A stretch of 64,000 nt of DNA from Parabacteroides faecis. Lineage in GTDB: Bacteria > Bacteroidota > Bacteroidia > Bacteroidales > Tannerellaceae. The stretch is from contig NZ_BMPB01000008.1 of the NCBI RefSeq assembly GCF_014647375.1, forward strand, positions 1 through 64,000, in the 5' to 3' direction. The notes below the pieces were generated by a model that made no database searches, had not been told where the DNA came from, and saw only the letters and a list, made by a program, of their open reading frames with translations. Position numbers and translations under genes: made by a program. Shown here one piece after another: positions 51,603 to 59,698 of the stretch (the first letter of the stretch is position 1; the number at the start of each line of letters is the position of its first letter).

Positions 51603-52520
51603 TTATACCGCAATGCTTTCTTTGATCTCCAACTGATAAGCTCTTCCTCTGTCGGTCGTTATTTTTAAATTGCTGTTATCTTCTACTAGCGGACGCAGAC
51701 GTCGGATCAAAGTGTTCAACGTTTCGTCGGCATTGTCTTTCCCCGGCCATAGTGTATCGCAGATATCTGCTCTTGGCAGGATATGGGAGGAGGAGAGGAA
51801 AAACATTTCCATGATCTTGTATTGTTGCGGAGTAAGTTTTAGTTTCTCCCGGTCTTCCTTATAGAAACATGCATGGTGACAGGAAAAAGTCAGATTTCCG
51901 AAGACCAACGTCTTTTCTTCTTGTGGCTGGCTTGCGCTTCTGCGACGAAATAAAAAGACAGAAAGGGCACCGGACAAGATGGCAACGATCAACAGTATCA
52001 AAGGAGTTCGTTTATCTGTAAGTGCCAGAATATCCGTAGTCGAGTAATTGATATATCCTTGAAAAGAAATTCCCAGTTCTTCCTGTGATGCTTCGGGGAT
52101 ATTCAGGTTGGCACTCAGCCAGATAACGGTATCGCTTGCCAGATAATTCTGTGTTTGGTCTTTTTCAGGAGTTACGTATGCGATAGATTTATCTGTTGTT
52201 TTCTTATTTTTTACGTGTACAATAATACCGCTTTTCTTTTTCAGTTGCTCAAACTTCAATGCTTCGGCAAAATCTTTATTATAACTTTCGATAGAGACCG
52301 GATTTCCGAAAAGAGCAGACAAGCGCGAATAAGTTTTAAGTGTATCCTGATTCATCCATTGTCCGGACTTTTGCATAATAGTCTGCTGCAATGCCTGATT
52401 CAGATCCGAAACGATTGCTTTCTGTGCTTCCGAATAATTATGAAAGCCGAAACTGAATGATAGTACAAGCATGCAGGCTGTAAAAATAACCGATAGATTT
52501 GCTGCTAACCGTGTGTTCAT
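51603..52520 (-). CDS. Membrane-anchored winged-helix transcription regulator
   Basis: A 305-residue protein starting at the ATG for MNTRLAAN. Helix 1 (about 8-25) and helix 2 (about 175-195, LILLIVAILSGALSVFLF) enclose a 150-residue periplasmic sensor region, and the C-terminal 95 residues are an OmpR-type winged helix (LKLTPQQYKIMEMFFLSSSH, then LNTLIRRLRPLV). Thus DNA binding is C-terminal and cytoplasmic, the reverse of ToxR/CadC order. It reads a periplasmic signal directly with no kinase. The flanking TGTCA repeats at 52617-52656 are its likely site. It precedes the beta-lactamase gene and is divergent from an outer-membrane barrel gene. Confidence 0.85.
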   Translation of the reverse strand: MNTRLAANLSVIFTACMLVLSFSFGFHNYSEAQKAIVSDLNQALQQTIMQKSGQWMNQDTLKTYSRLSALFGNPVSIESYNKDFAEALKFEQLKKKSGIIVHVKNKKTTDKSIAYVTPEKDQTQNYLASDTVIWLSANLNIPEASQEELGISFQGYINYSTTDILALTDKRTPLILLIVAILSGALSVFLFRRRSASQPQEEKTLVFGNLTFSCHHACFYKEDREKLKLTPQQYKIMEMFFLSSSHILPRADICDTLWPGKDNADETLNTLIRRLRPLVEDNSNLKITTDRGRAYQLEIKESIAV

Positions 52521-52616
52521 CGTTTTTCTTTTATTAACGCCCGAAGATAAGAATTTATTGTAATCCGTACCGGTAACATTCGTATCTATTTTCGTGAAAT
52601 CCGCTAAATAACGGGA

Positions 52617-52656
52617 TGTCATGCAATTGTCAGATAAATGTCAGACAGATGTACGC
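52617..52656. promoter_or_regulatory. Four 11-bp direct repeats of TGTCA type, likely operator
   Basis: TGTCA begins at 52617, 52628 and 52639, and a degenerate TGTAC at 52650: exact 11-bp steps in one orientation. This is the arrangement of OmpR/PhoB-type tandem sites. It ends 33 bp before the -7 box of the outer-membrane gene and lies 97 bp upstream of the regulator ATG. Confidence 0.65.
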
Positions 52657-52688
52657 CAATTATTTATACCGTCGTTCCTTTTGCCGTC

Positions 52689-52696
52689 TACTTTTG
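52689..52696 (+). promoter_or_regulatory. -7 box for the outer-membrane barrel gene
   Basis: TACTTTTG, 29 bp upstream of the ATG at 52726. Confidence 0.5.
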
Positions 52697-52725
52697 TTTC
52701 GGATAATTCAATTAAAATATATTAT

Positions 52726-54936
52726 ATGAAAAAAATAGTTGGTTTATGCGTGTTGATCTTACTTTCTAAAAGTATCGAAGTATGCGGACAGGTTGATTCC
52801 CTGTCCCTCAAAGAAATCGAACTATCGGAAGTGAGCGTGGTTGCAGCCAAGCCATTAATAAAGGCAGATGTGGATAAGACCGTTTATAATATAGCGGACG
52901 ATCCCGATTCGAAAACTAATACATTGCTTGAGATGCTTCGGAAAGTCCCGTTTGTAACTGTCGACGGTAATGACGATATCAAAGTAAACGGCAGCAGTAG
53001 CTTCCGTGTTTATATGAATGGTAAACCGTCCGGTATATTATCGAATAATCCGAAAGAAGCATTGCGGAGTATACCGGCTAATACGATTAAAAAGATAGAG
53101 GTCATTACCGATCCCGGGGCACGTTATGATGCAGAAGGGGTTAGCGGGGTACTGAATATTATAACCAAAGGTTCGGAGTTCGAAGGATACAATGCAGATC
53201 TGAACACGATCTTGTTGAACAGAATGCAGATGATAGGAGGATATGCTACGATCAAATACGGCAAGTTATCACTCTCTGCCAATTATTCTTTCAGCCATTA
53301 TAAAAGTAAGATAAAGGCCGAATCTTTTCAGCAGCAGTTTAACAGGCCTGAAGAAACTTACCTGAACCAATATAACAATAGTTCCTATAAAACACCCGGA
53401 CATTATGGAGGCCTGGAAGCTAGTCTGGAGATCGATTCTCTTAACCTGATAACCTTATCTGGCTTTTTGAATAATGGGCATAACAAATCGAACAGTTTCG
53501 TTAGCTATTCCATGGAAGACGCCGGATATGAACCTGTATATTCTTATGGGCATGACCGGAATGATTATGATAAATGGGGATATAATTCGATAAAAGCAGA
53601 TTATCAACGTTCTTTCAGGCGAAATAAGAAAGAGATGCTTACATTGTCATATCAGTATGGTTATTCTCCACAAAACACCAATAATTATTCAGAAATTATA
53701 GATAAACAAGGAGATGCTGTTTCGTTGGAATATCTGGAAAATTTTAACCATCAACGGAATAAAGCAAAGAGTGACGAACATACATTACAACTGGATTATA
53801 CAAATCCGTTTACTGAAAAACATAGTATGGAAAGCGGATTGAAATATATACGCCGGGTCAGTAGCAGCAAAGCGATTTCAGAAGTGAAAAGACAGGAATC
53901 GGATGACTGGAGTCCTTCGGATTATCAACCTTTTCTCGATTATAGACATTTGCAGAATATAATGGCTGTTTATGCAGGTTACGGCTATTCATATAAAAAA
54001 TGGGGAGTCAAAAGCGGCCTTCGGATGGAACATACCTGGCAGGACGTAACCTATAAGGAAGGCGATGGAAAGGATTTCGGTTATCAGGCAACCGACTGGG
54101 TGCCGTCTTTGTCCGGATCATTTAAAATAAGCGATCTTCAGAGTCTTCGTTTGTCTTATAATTTACGTTTGCGCAGGCCGGGTATCGACCGTCTGAATCC
54201 TTATATCTCGATAACGGGAAAGAGTATCAACTACGGAAATCCGGATTTGAAATCGGAGAAACATCATCGCATTACATTGGCTTATAGCTATTTTGCCTCC
54301 AACTTCAATATGCAGGCAACCGTGCTTTATACTGAATCCCGCAAAGGGGTCGGTGAGTATCAGTTCCTGGATGCGAATAATGTGCAGAATCATACCTATG
54401 CAAATCTGGAAAATATAAGAGGCGGAGGACTAGGTGGTTATGTTGGATATAATCCTTCCGCTAAGACTTCGTTGTCGGTCAATGCATCTCTTTATTATCT
54501 GAACTTGTGGGTCGACAAGAAGTATGAAACTCTACTTCCCGGACTGGATAATCAGGGAGTAAGTGGAGGTATATATGCCAATTTCTCACAGAAGCTGAAC
54601 CGGGGATGGCGTATCAATTTATCCGGTGGTTGCGGTAAACAGGAAATATCGCTGGGTTATCATCCTGATTTATTTTACTATTACGGAGCAACGATCTCTA
54701 AATCGTTTATGAAAGAGAAACTGACGCTGGCTTTACGCGGACAAAATTTCCTGCAACCTAACCGGAAAGGAACCGGTAAACAAATTTATCCGGATTTTAA
54801 TCTCACCCAGAAAATCCGGTATTACGATAATACATTCGGTATTTCAGTAAGTTACCGTTTCGGGGAATTGAAGGAGAATGTGAGGAAGGTTGCCCGTAGT
54901 ATCACGAACGACGACCTGGAACGTTCAAATAAATAA
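52726..54936 (+). CDS. Outer-membrane beta-barrel protein (TonB-receptor-like, OMP_b-brl_3 type)
   Basis: A 736-residue outer-membrane protein, start at the ATG for MKKIVGL before a signal peptide. It has a plug domain (about 40-145: VDGNDDIKVNGSSSFRVYMNG, IPANTIKKIEVIT, GVSGVLNIIT) and then a large barrel rich in aromatic strands to the C-terminus (FGISVSYRFGEL). The usual N-terminal carboxypeptidase-like domain is missing, and I see no clear TonB box. In Bacteroidetes such proteins often pair with a membrane wHTH regulator, as here. The cargo is unknown. Confidence 0.85.
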   Translation: MKKIVGLCVLILLSKSIEVCGQVDSLSLKEIELSEVSVVAAKPLIKADVDKTVYNIADDPDSKTNTLLEMLRKVPFVTVDGNDDIKVNGSSSFRVYMNGKPSGILSNNPKEALRSIPANTIKKIEVITDPGARYDAEGVSGVLNIITKGSEFEGYNADLNTILLNRMQMIGGYATIKYGKLSLSANYSFSHYKSKIKAESFQQQFNRPEETYLNQYNNSSYKTPGHYGGLEASLEIDSLNLITLSGFLNNGHNKSNSFVSYSMEDAGYEPVYSYGHDRNDYDKWGYNSIKADYQRSFRRNKKEMLTLSYQYGYSPQNTNNYSEIIDKQGDAVSLEYLENFNHQRNKAKSDEHTLQLDYTNPFTEKHSMESGLKYIRRVSSSKAISEVKRQESDDWSPSDYQPFLDYRHLQNIMAVYAGYGYSYKKWGVKSGLRMEHTWQDVTYKEGDGKDFGYQATDWVPSLSGSFKISDLQSLRLSYNLRLRRPGIDRLNPYISITGKSINYGNPDLKSEKHHRITLAYSYFASNFNMQATVLYTESRKGVGEYQFLDANNVQNHTYANLENIRGGGLGGYVGYNPSAKTSLSVNASLYYLNLWVDKKYETLLPGLDNQGVSGGIYANFSQKLNRGWRINLSGGCGKQEISLGYHPDLFYYYGATISKSFMKEKLTLALRGQNFLQPNRKGTGKQIYPDFNLTQKIRYYDNTFGISVSYRFGELKENVRKVARSITNDDLERSNK

Positions 54937-54943
54937 AAATTAG

Positions 54944-54951
54944 TACCTTTG
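54944..54951 (+). promoter_or_regulatory. -7 box for the PcrA-type helicase
   Basis: TACCTTTG, 22 bp upstream of the GTG start. Confidence 0.5.
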
Positions 54952-54973
54952 TATTCCTAAAAAGAGAAGGTAC

Positions 54974-57310
54974 GTGGAAGAATATCTGGATCAACTAAAT
55001 GAGAGTCAGCGCGAAGCTGTTAAATATAATGAAGGGCCGTCGCTGGTGATTGCCGGCGCCGGTTCCGGTAAGACAAGAGTACTTACTTATAAGATAGCTT
55101 ATCTGGTACATTTGGGGCTGGCACCTCAGAGTATTCTTGCACTTACTTTTACCAACAAAGCGGCACGTGAAATGAAAGAACGTATTGCAAAGATAACCGG
55201 TGACCAGACGGCACGCCGGTTATGGATGGGAACGTTCCACTCGATCTTTTCACGTATCCTTCGCTATGAAGCAGAACATATCGGTTACCCTTCCAACTTC
55301 ACGATTTACGACGCATCCGACTCGAAGAGTCTGCTGAAAGCGATTATCAAAGAGATGCAGCTGGATGATAAAGTGTATCGTATCGGAATGATACAGAGCC
55401 GTATTTCGAATGCTAAAAATGCGTTGGTCACCTGGAAGGCTTATGAGCAATCCAAGGAGTTGATGCAGCATGATATAGATTCGAAAGTCCCTTTGTTACG
55501 TGAAATATATAAGCGCTATCAGAACCGTTGCCAGCAGGCAGGAGCAATGGACTTCGACGATCTGCTGCTTCAAACGAATATCCTGTTTCGCGACCATCCG
55601 CAAGTATTGGAAAAATATCGTAGCTTCTTTCAGTTTGTACTGGTTGACGAGTATCAGGATACAAACTTTGCCCAGCATTTGATCGTTCAGAAACTTTGCG
55701 AGCAACATCGCCGTATTTGTGTGGTGGGAGATGATGCTCAAAGTATATACTCTTTCCGCGGAGCCAATATCGATAATATCCTGCAATTCAAAAATCAATA
55801 TCCGGGTTGCCGTATCTTCAAATTGGAACGCAATTACCGTTCTACACAGAATATCGTAAATGCGGCAAACAGTCTGATCCATAAGAATAAAGAACAGATA
55901 TTCAAGAACGTATATTCGGAAAAGGAGCAAGGCAGTAAAGTCCGTGTCTCTTCTTCCTATTCCGATTATGAAGAAGGATACGCAGTAGCAGCTATGATCA
56001 ATGAAATGCGGATGCGCAAGGATTATGATTATTCCGAATTTGCCATTCTGTACCGGACAAATGCCCAATCGCGTATTCTGGAAGAGGCGCTTCGTAAAAG
56101 AGGAATACCCTACAAAATATATGGCGGCTTGTCTTTTTATCAGCGTAAAGAAGTGAAGGATGTAATTTCTTATCTGCGCCTGATAGTCAACCCGCATGAT
56201 GAAGAGGCTTTTAAACGTGTTATCAATTATCCTTCCAGGGGAATCGGTGATACAACGGTTAATAAGGTAATCAGTGCTGCTACGGAAAATAACGTAAGTC
56301 TTTGGACCGTACTGAATGCGCCGATTGATTATGCGTTGCCGATCAATAGTGGGACGGCGAAGAAGTTGTCCGATTTCCGTGAAATGATCGAACGGTTTAT
56401 ACAGGAGAATGCACGTCTTTCCGCTGAAGAAATGGCTGCTATGGTCGTAAAGGAGAGTGGAATCGTCAGTACGCTCTTTCAGGATCGTTCGGTAGAAGGG
56501 ATCAGTAAACAGGAGAATCTGCAGGAGTTATTGAAAGGCATCGCTGAATTTTGCGAACTGAGACGCGAGGAAGGAGTCGAACAAGTTTCTCTGGCAGACT
56601 TTCTTTCTGAAATATCCCTGTTGACGGATCAGGATAATGACAAAGACGAACAGGCGAATAAAGTTACCATGATGACTGTTCATGCTGCCAAAGGATTGGA
56701 ATTTAGAAATGTGTTTGTAGTCGGTCTGGAAGAAGAACTATTCCCGTCGTCCATGTCGAAAGATAATCCGCGTGCGGTGGAGGAAGAACGTCGTTTATTT
56801 TATGTAGCAATTACCCGTGCCGAAGAAAACTGTGTACTGACTTATGCCAAGAGCCGTTTCCGGAACGGGCAGAGTGCCATGTGTTCTCCCAGTCGTTTCC
56901 TGAAAGATATCGATGTGCAGTTTCTGGAACTTCCGGCAGACTCGTCAGCAGATACGTTTGCTGCTGCCCGTGAACGCTTTGAACGTCCGGCTTTTTCTTC
57001 ACCTTTCCAGCAGCCTCGGGCAGTGGAGAAAGAAGAACCGTCTTTTATCTCTCCTGTGGCACAGGCACAACAACGTCAGCGTTTGAGAAAGGTGGAAACT
57101 GCAACTTCCTCTCCGGTATCGTCTTCTGCACCAGCTTCCGATCTCTCCGGTTTATGTGTCGGAGCCAAAGTACGCCATGACCGCTTCGGGGAAGGTGAAG
57201 TTATTGCTATCGAAGGAGATGGAGGCAATGCCAAAGCGACAGTGGCATTTACTCATTTCGGACAAAAACAGTTACTTTTAAAATTTGCCCGGTTGACAAT
57301 CATAAAGTAA
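54974..57310 (+). CDS. pcrA: ATP-dependent 3'-5' DNA helicase, UvrD/PcrA/Rep type
   Basis: A 778-residue SF1A helicase for DNA repair and replication restart. Motifs in order: Q motif LNESQREAV (8-16), Walker A AGAGSGKTRVL (28-38), VDEYQDT (motif II, near 222), GDDAQSIYSFRGA (motif III, near 250), ERNYRS (motif IV, near 280), MMTVHAAKGLEF (motif V, near 565) and VAITRAE (motif VI, near 610). The C-terminal tail (about 715-778, RHDRFGEGEV) is the Tudor-like domain of PcrA/UvrD that binds RNA polymerase. Start is GTG with AGAAGG upstream (54964-54970). Confidence 0.95.
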   Translation: MEEYLDQLNESQREAVKYNEGPSLVIAGAGSGKTRVLTYKIAYLVHLGLAPQSILALTFTNKAAREMKERIAKITGDQTARRLWMGTFHSIFSRILRYEAEHIGYPSNFTIYDASDSKSLLKAIIKEMQLDDKVYRIGMIQSRISNAKNALVTWKAYEQSKELMQHDIDSKVPLLREIYKRYQNRCQQAGAMDFDDLLLQTNILFRDHPQVLEKYRSFFQFVLVDEYQDTNFAQHLIVQKLCEQHRRICVVGDDAQSIYSFRGANIDNILQFKNQYPGCRIFKLERNYRSTQNIVNAANSLIHKNKEQIFKNVYSEKEQGSKVRVSSSYSDYEEGYAVAAMINEMRMRKDYDYSEFAILYRTNAQSRILEEALRKRGIPYKIYGGLSFYQRKEVKDVISYLRLIVNPHDEEAFKRVINYPSRGIGDTTVNKVISAATENNVSLWTVLNAPIDYALPINSGTAKKLSDFREMIERFIQENARLSAEEMAAMVVKESGIVSTLFQDRSVEGISKQENLQELLKGIAEFCELRREEGVEQVSLADFLSEISLLTDQDNDKDEQANKVTMMTVHAAKGLEFRNVFVVGLEEELFPSSMSKDNPRAVEEERRLFYVAITRAEENCVLTYAKSRFRNGQSAMCSPSRFLKDIDVQFLELPADSSADTFAAARERFERPAFSSPFQQPRAVEKEEPSFISPVAQAQQRQRLRKVETATSSPVSSSAPASDLSGLCVGAKVRHDRFGEGEVIAIEGDGGNAKATVAFTHFGQKQLLLKFARLTIIK

Positions 57311-57316
57311 ATAAGT

Positions 57317-57482
57317 TCACAAATTCTCAAAATGCAGGATTCGAGCGAAAAGGTCATAACTTCCATCTTCATATAGACGAACTGGAATGGTACATCAGCA
57401 TTCAAAAAGATCCGTTTGGATATAGTTCTGATTTTTGTCTTTGAGATAGAGATCGGCATCACCTTCAAAGAATATTATCCAT
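57317..57482 (-). pseudogene. Broken small gene remnant
   Basis: A minus-strand frame with clear coding character but two defects. From ATG 57482 it reads MDNIL, then needs a 1-nt shift to continue as EGDADLYLKDKNQNYIQTDL, meets an in-frame TGA (probably from CGA, Arg) after FEC, and goes on as CTIPVRLYEDGSYDLFARIL to a stop at 57317-57319. I do not recognise the family. It lies between pcrA and the DUF6722 gene. Confidence 0.4.
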
Positions 57483-57585
57483 TAATGCCCCAGTCTAATT
57501 TGTATCTTGCAATATCTTAATACTAAATCCGGTTTACTTGAATGAAAATAATTTGATAATCTATCCTTATAGATGAAAAAATAAT

Positions 57586-57593
57586 TACATTTG
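57586..57593 (+). promoter_or_regulatory. -7 box for the DUF6722 gene
   Basis: TACATTTG, 28 bp upstream of the ATG at 57622. Confidence 0.45.
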
Positions 57594-57621
57594 TAACTGA
57601 TTACAATTAAAATCTTACGTT

Positions 57622-57840
57622 ATGGGAAAGTTTATAGTTCAACAAGAAAAGCAAAAAGTCCGTAAAGAGACAATGGGTAAGTACTTTTACGATCTGTCAA
57701 GGTTAACTTTTGCGGCAATGGTTTTGGGGGGAATAATATCATTTTTTCAGGGAATTGAAATTAAATGGTGTTATGTAGTATTTTTGGGACTCATAGTCGT
57801 TTTTGCATTTGCCCGTATTGGTAATAACATCTTAAAATAA
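57622..57840 (+). CDS. Small membrane protein, DUF6722-like
   Basis: A 72-residue protein with a charged N-terminus (about 1-22) and two hydrophobic helices (about 26-45 and 48-68), so a small inner-membrane hairpin. It resembles DUF6722 proteins common in gut Bacteroidales; function unknown. A 30-codon frame follows at 5 bp and both lie before a terminator, so they form a unit. Confidence 0.7.
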   Translation: MGKFIVQQEKQKVRKETMGKYFYDLSRLTFAAMVLGGIISFFQGIEIKWCYVVFLGLIVVFAFARIGNNILK

Positions 57841-57845
57841 AGAAA

Positions 57846-57938
57846 ATGATAACTTTTGGAATATTAGCAATCGTCGCAGTTGGTATTTATATTTATACGA
57901 TAACCCCAGCAGGTAAGCGGTGGATCGATAAATTGTAA
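57846..57938 (+). CDS. 30-residue single-helix membrane protein
   Basis: ATG at 57846, stop TAA at 57936-57938. The product begins MITFGILAIVAVGIYIY (one hydrophobic helix) and ends with a basic tail, TPAGKRWIDKL. It starts 5 bp after the DUF6722 stop and is followed by a terminator, which supports translation as the second gene of the unit. No homologue can be named from sequence alone. Confidence 0.55.
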   Translation: MITFGILAIVAVGIYIYTITPAGKRWIDKL

Positions 57939-57965
57939 AAGGAGATTTCTAAAACAAATAAAATC

Positions 57966-58001
57966 AAGCCAATAGATCAATTATGAATCTATTGGCTTTT
58001 T
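57966..58001. terminator. Terminator after the small membrane genes
   Basis: AAGCCAATAGAT (57966-57977) pairs with 57987-57998, then T-rich. It is also positioned at the 3' end of the convergent TlpA gene. Confidence 0.8.
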
Positions 58002-58004
58002 ATA

Positions 58005-59465
58005 TCATAACAGACTGTTTATTTTTTGTTTGGTTCGAGGATCACTGGGGCGTACTACTGTTCCGTAATCCACAATGATTCCTTCGCGGTTGAGCAATAG
58101 ATAATGAGGATAGCCTTTTAGTTCCAGTCGGTTCAATATTTTTATTAAAGATTTATCATCCGCAAAGTCCGTTTGATACAGGCAATCGATTCCCGGTTGT
58201 TGCAGATCCAGCCGTTTCACTAAATCTTCCCATGTCTTTCTGGGACCACCGGCACAAATGCTTACCATAACGACATCCTCCGGAGAAAACTCTTTACGAA
58301 GTTTTTTGAGCGGTTCCATTTCACCCAGGCAGGGAGAACAAGCTGTAGTCCAGAAATCCAGATAAATTACTTTTCCTTTATATTTGTCCATTATCTCATA
58401 AACAGGTTTCATAAAATCCATATCGACTTTCAAACCCGGCATATCGGAATAGTTCCCGTAAAGCATATAATTAGATACGGTACGGGGATTTTTCAGAAAA
58501 TCTTTTTTGTTCTGATAAGCCGAATGAAGCACCTGGCTTAGAACAGGAATATGTACAATCGAATCAAGTTGTTTCTGCCGACTGGAGAAAAGCGTTGTGT
58601 CGTTTGATACTAGCGACCGTGAGATTGATGCAGCATAAAGATATTGCTTGATATTTTTCCCTGTGGGATAAGCCACGAAATCATCAAAAGTAGTCTTCTC
58701 TTTCTTTACTTTATATATTTGACAAGTAATAAAAGAACTAATGGTTTCTGTCAACTTGAATATATTTGACGGAATGATCTCCCCTTCAAAAAGAGAGTCG
58801 GCTTTAGCAAATATCTCCTGTTCGTTGTATCTTGAGATATCTTTATTTTGCCAGCTCCGGGTGCTGAGATAGTCGATCAATATGCGATAATAATCGATTT
58901 TCAAAAGTTTGTCCGTATATTGCCGTATCTCTTCGTCCGGTTTGTATGTGTCGAGAAACTCCTGTCTGCGTTCTTGCCGCAGTTGATATTCCTGTTGTAA
59001 CTCAGTCTCAAAGGCTTCCGGTTCCAGATCTCTTCTGATTAAATAGTCTTCTATATAATAGCGTCCGCTCTGTGCGAAAGTATTTATTTCCTGATTCCTT
59101 TTTTCGGCATCTCCGGATATCTTCGGATTAAGAATGTTTTTAAAGTCTATCTCCACATGCAGGCTATCGCCCGGACTGACAAATAAATGGTCTGCATACT
59201 TACTGATCTGCACATTCCGGAGTTTGGCGTAAGGAGAGAAACGGAACGAAAAACTTCCATCTTCAGCAATAGGTACAACATATTTCGTCTCCTGGTCACG
59301 GAAAAACGGAACGATAAGTGTTAAGTCTTTTTCCTGCGGGTAAAAATCACTGTTCAAGACTTTTCCGGTAATAATAACTTCCTTCGAGTAATCCTTATAT
59401 TCTTTGTCGGATGGATTACAAGACAGGCATAAAAAAGGAATCAGAGGTAATAATAGTCGTTTCAT
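58005..59465 (-). CDS. TlpA-family thioredoxin-like lipoprotein
   Basis: A 486-residue lipoprotein starting at the ATG for MKRLLLP, with lipobox CLSC (about residues 13-16). An N-terminal beta domain of the DUF4369 type (about 30-120), a helical middle (about 130-330) and a C-terminal thioredoxin fold with ACSPC, the CxxC redox pair, near residue 367. It probably reduces disulfides in the periplasm. It is the third gene after blaI and blaR1-tonB on the same strand but separated from them by a 200-bp gap with a long inverted repeat, so membership in that operon is uncertain. Confidence 0.85.
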   Translation of the reverse strand: MKRLLLPLIPFLCLSCNPSDKEYKDYSKEVIITGKVLNSDFYPQEKDLTLIVPFFRDQETKYVVPIAEDGSFSFRFSPYAKLRNVQISKYADHLFVSPGDSLHVEIDFKNILNPKISGDAEKRNQEINTFAQSGRYYIEDYLIRRDLEPEAFETELQQEYQLRQERRQEFLDTYKPDEEIRQYTDKLLKIDYYRILIDYLSTRSWQNKDISRYNEQEIFAKADSLFEGEIIPSNIFKLTETISSFITCQIYKVKKEKTTFDDFVAYPTGKNIKQYLYAASISRSLVSNDTTLFSSRQKQLDSIVHIPVLSQVLHSAYQNKKDFLKNPRTVSNYMLYGNYSDMPGLKVDMDFMKPVYEIMDKYKGKVIYLDFWTTACSPCLGEMEPLKKLRKEFSPEDVVMVSICAGGPRKTWEDLVKRLDLQQPGIDCLYQTDFADDKSLIKILNRLELKGYPHYLLLNREGIIVDYGTVVRPSDPRTKQKINSLL

Positions 59466-59577
59466 GGGATTCGGGATTACAAGATACTTTGTAAACAAAA
59501 ATACGATTTTATATCGAGTAAGGAGTACGAATCTAATAAAAATCTATACTTTTGTAAGTACTAACTACTAATAAAAA

Positions 59578-59680
59578 TATTTCCCTTTTTCGAGAGGGTG
59601 GGGCATGTTATCTTTATTATCGCCTGGCAGCATTTTGAAGATTTCATGCCTTCTTTGTGTCTACTCAAAAAAGGGAAATA
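59578..59680. repeat. 103-bp element with 17-bp terminal inverted repeats
   Basis: Ends 59578-59594 and 59664-59680 are inverted copies with one mismatch (TATTTCCCTTTTT...). Inside, GGCATG (59602-59607) pairs with CATGCC (59645-59650). On the minus strand it is followed by TTTTTATT, so it may act as a terminator or structured RNA behind blaR1-tonB; it could also be a small MITE-like insertion. I see no target-site duplication. Confidence 0.55.
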
Positions 59681-59698
59681 GATGTTAAACCGGATTGA

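Larger units (their letters stand above)
57311..57621. other. Intergenic region after pcrA
   Basis: 311 bp with no intact gene. It holds the broken remnant on the minus strand and, at the right, a -7 box (57586-57593) for the next gene. Confidence 0.5.

Noticed and set aside
57317-57482. TGA read as selenocysteine
   Set aside because: No downstream SECIS-like hairpin seen, an extra frameshift is present, and the position fits a CGA to TGA change; decay is simpler.
59578-59680. Complete insertion sequence
   Set aside because: Only 103 bp, no transposase frame and no target-site duplication; kept only as a structured element.
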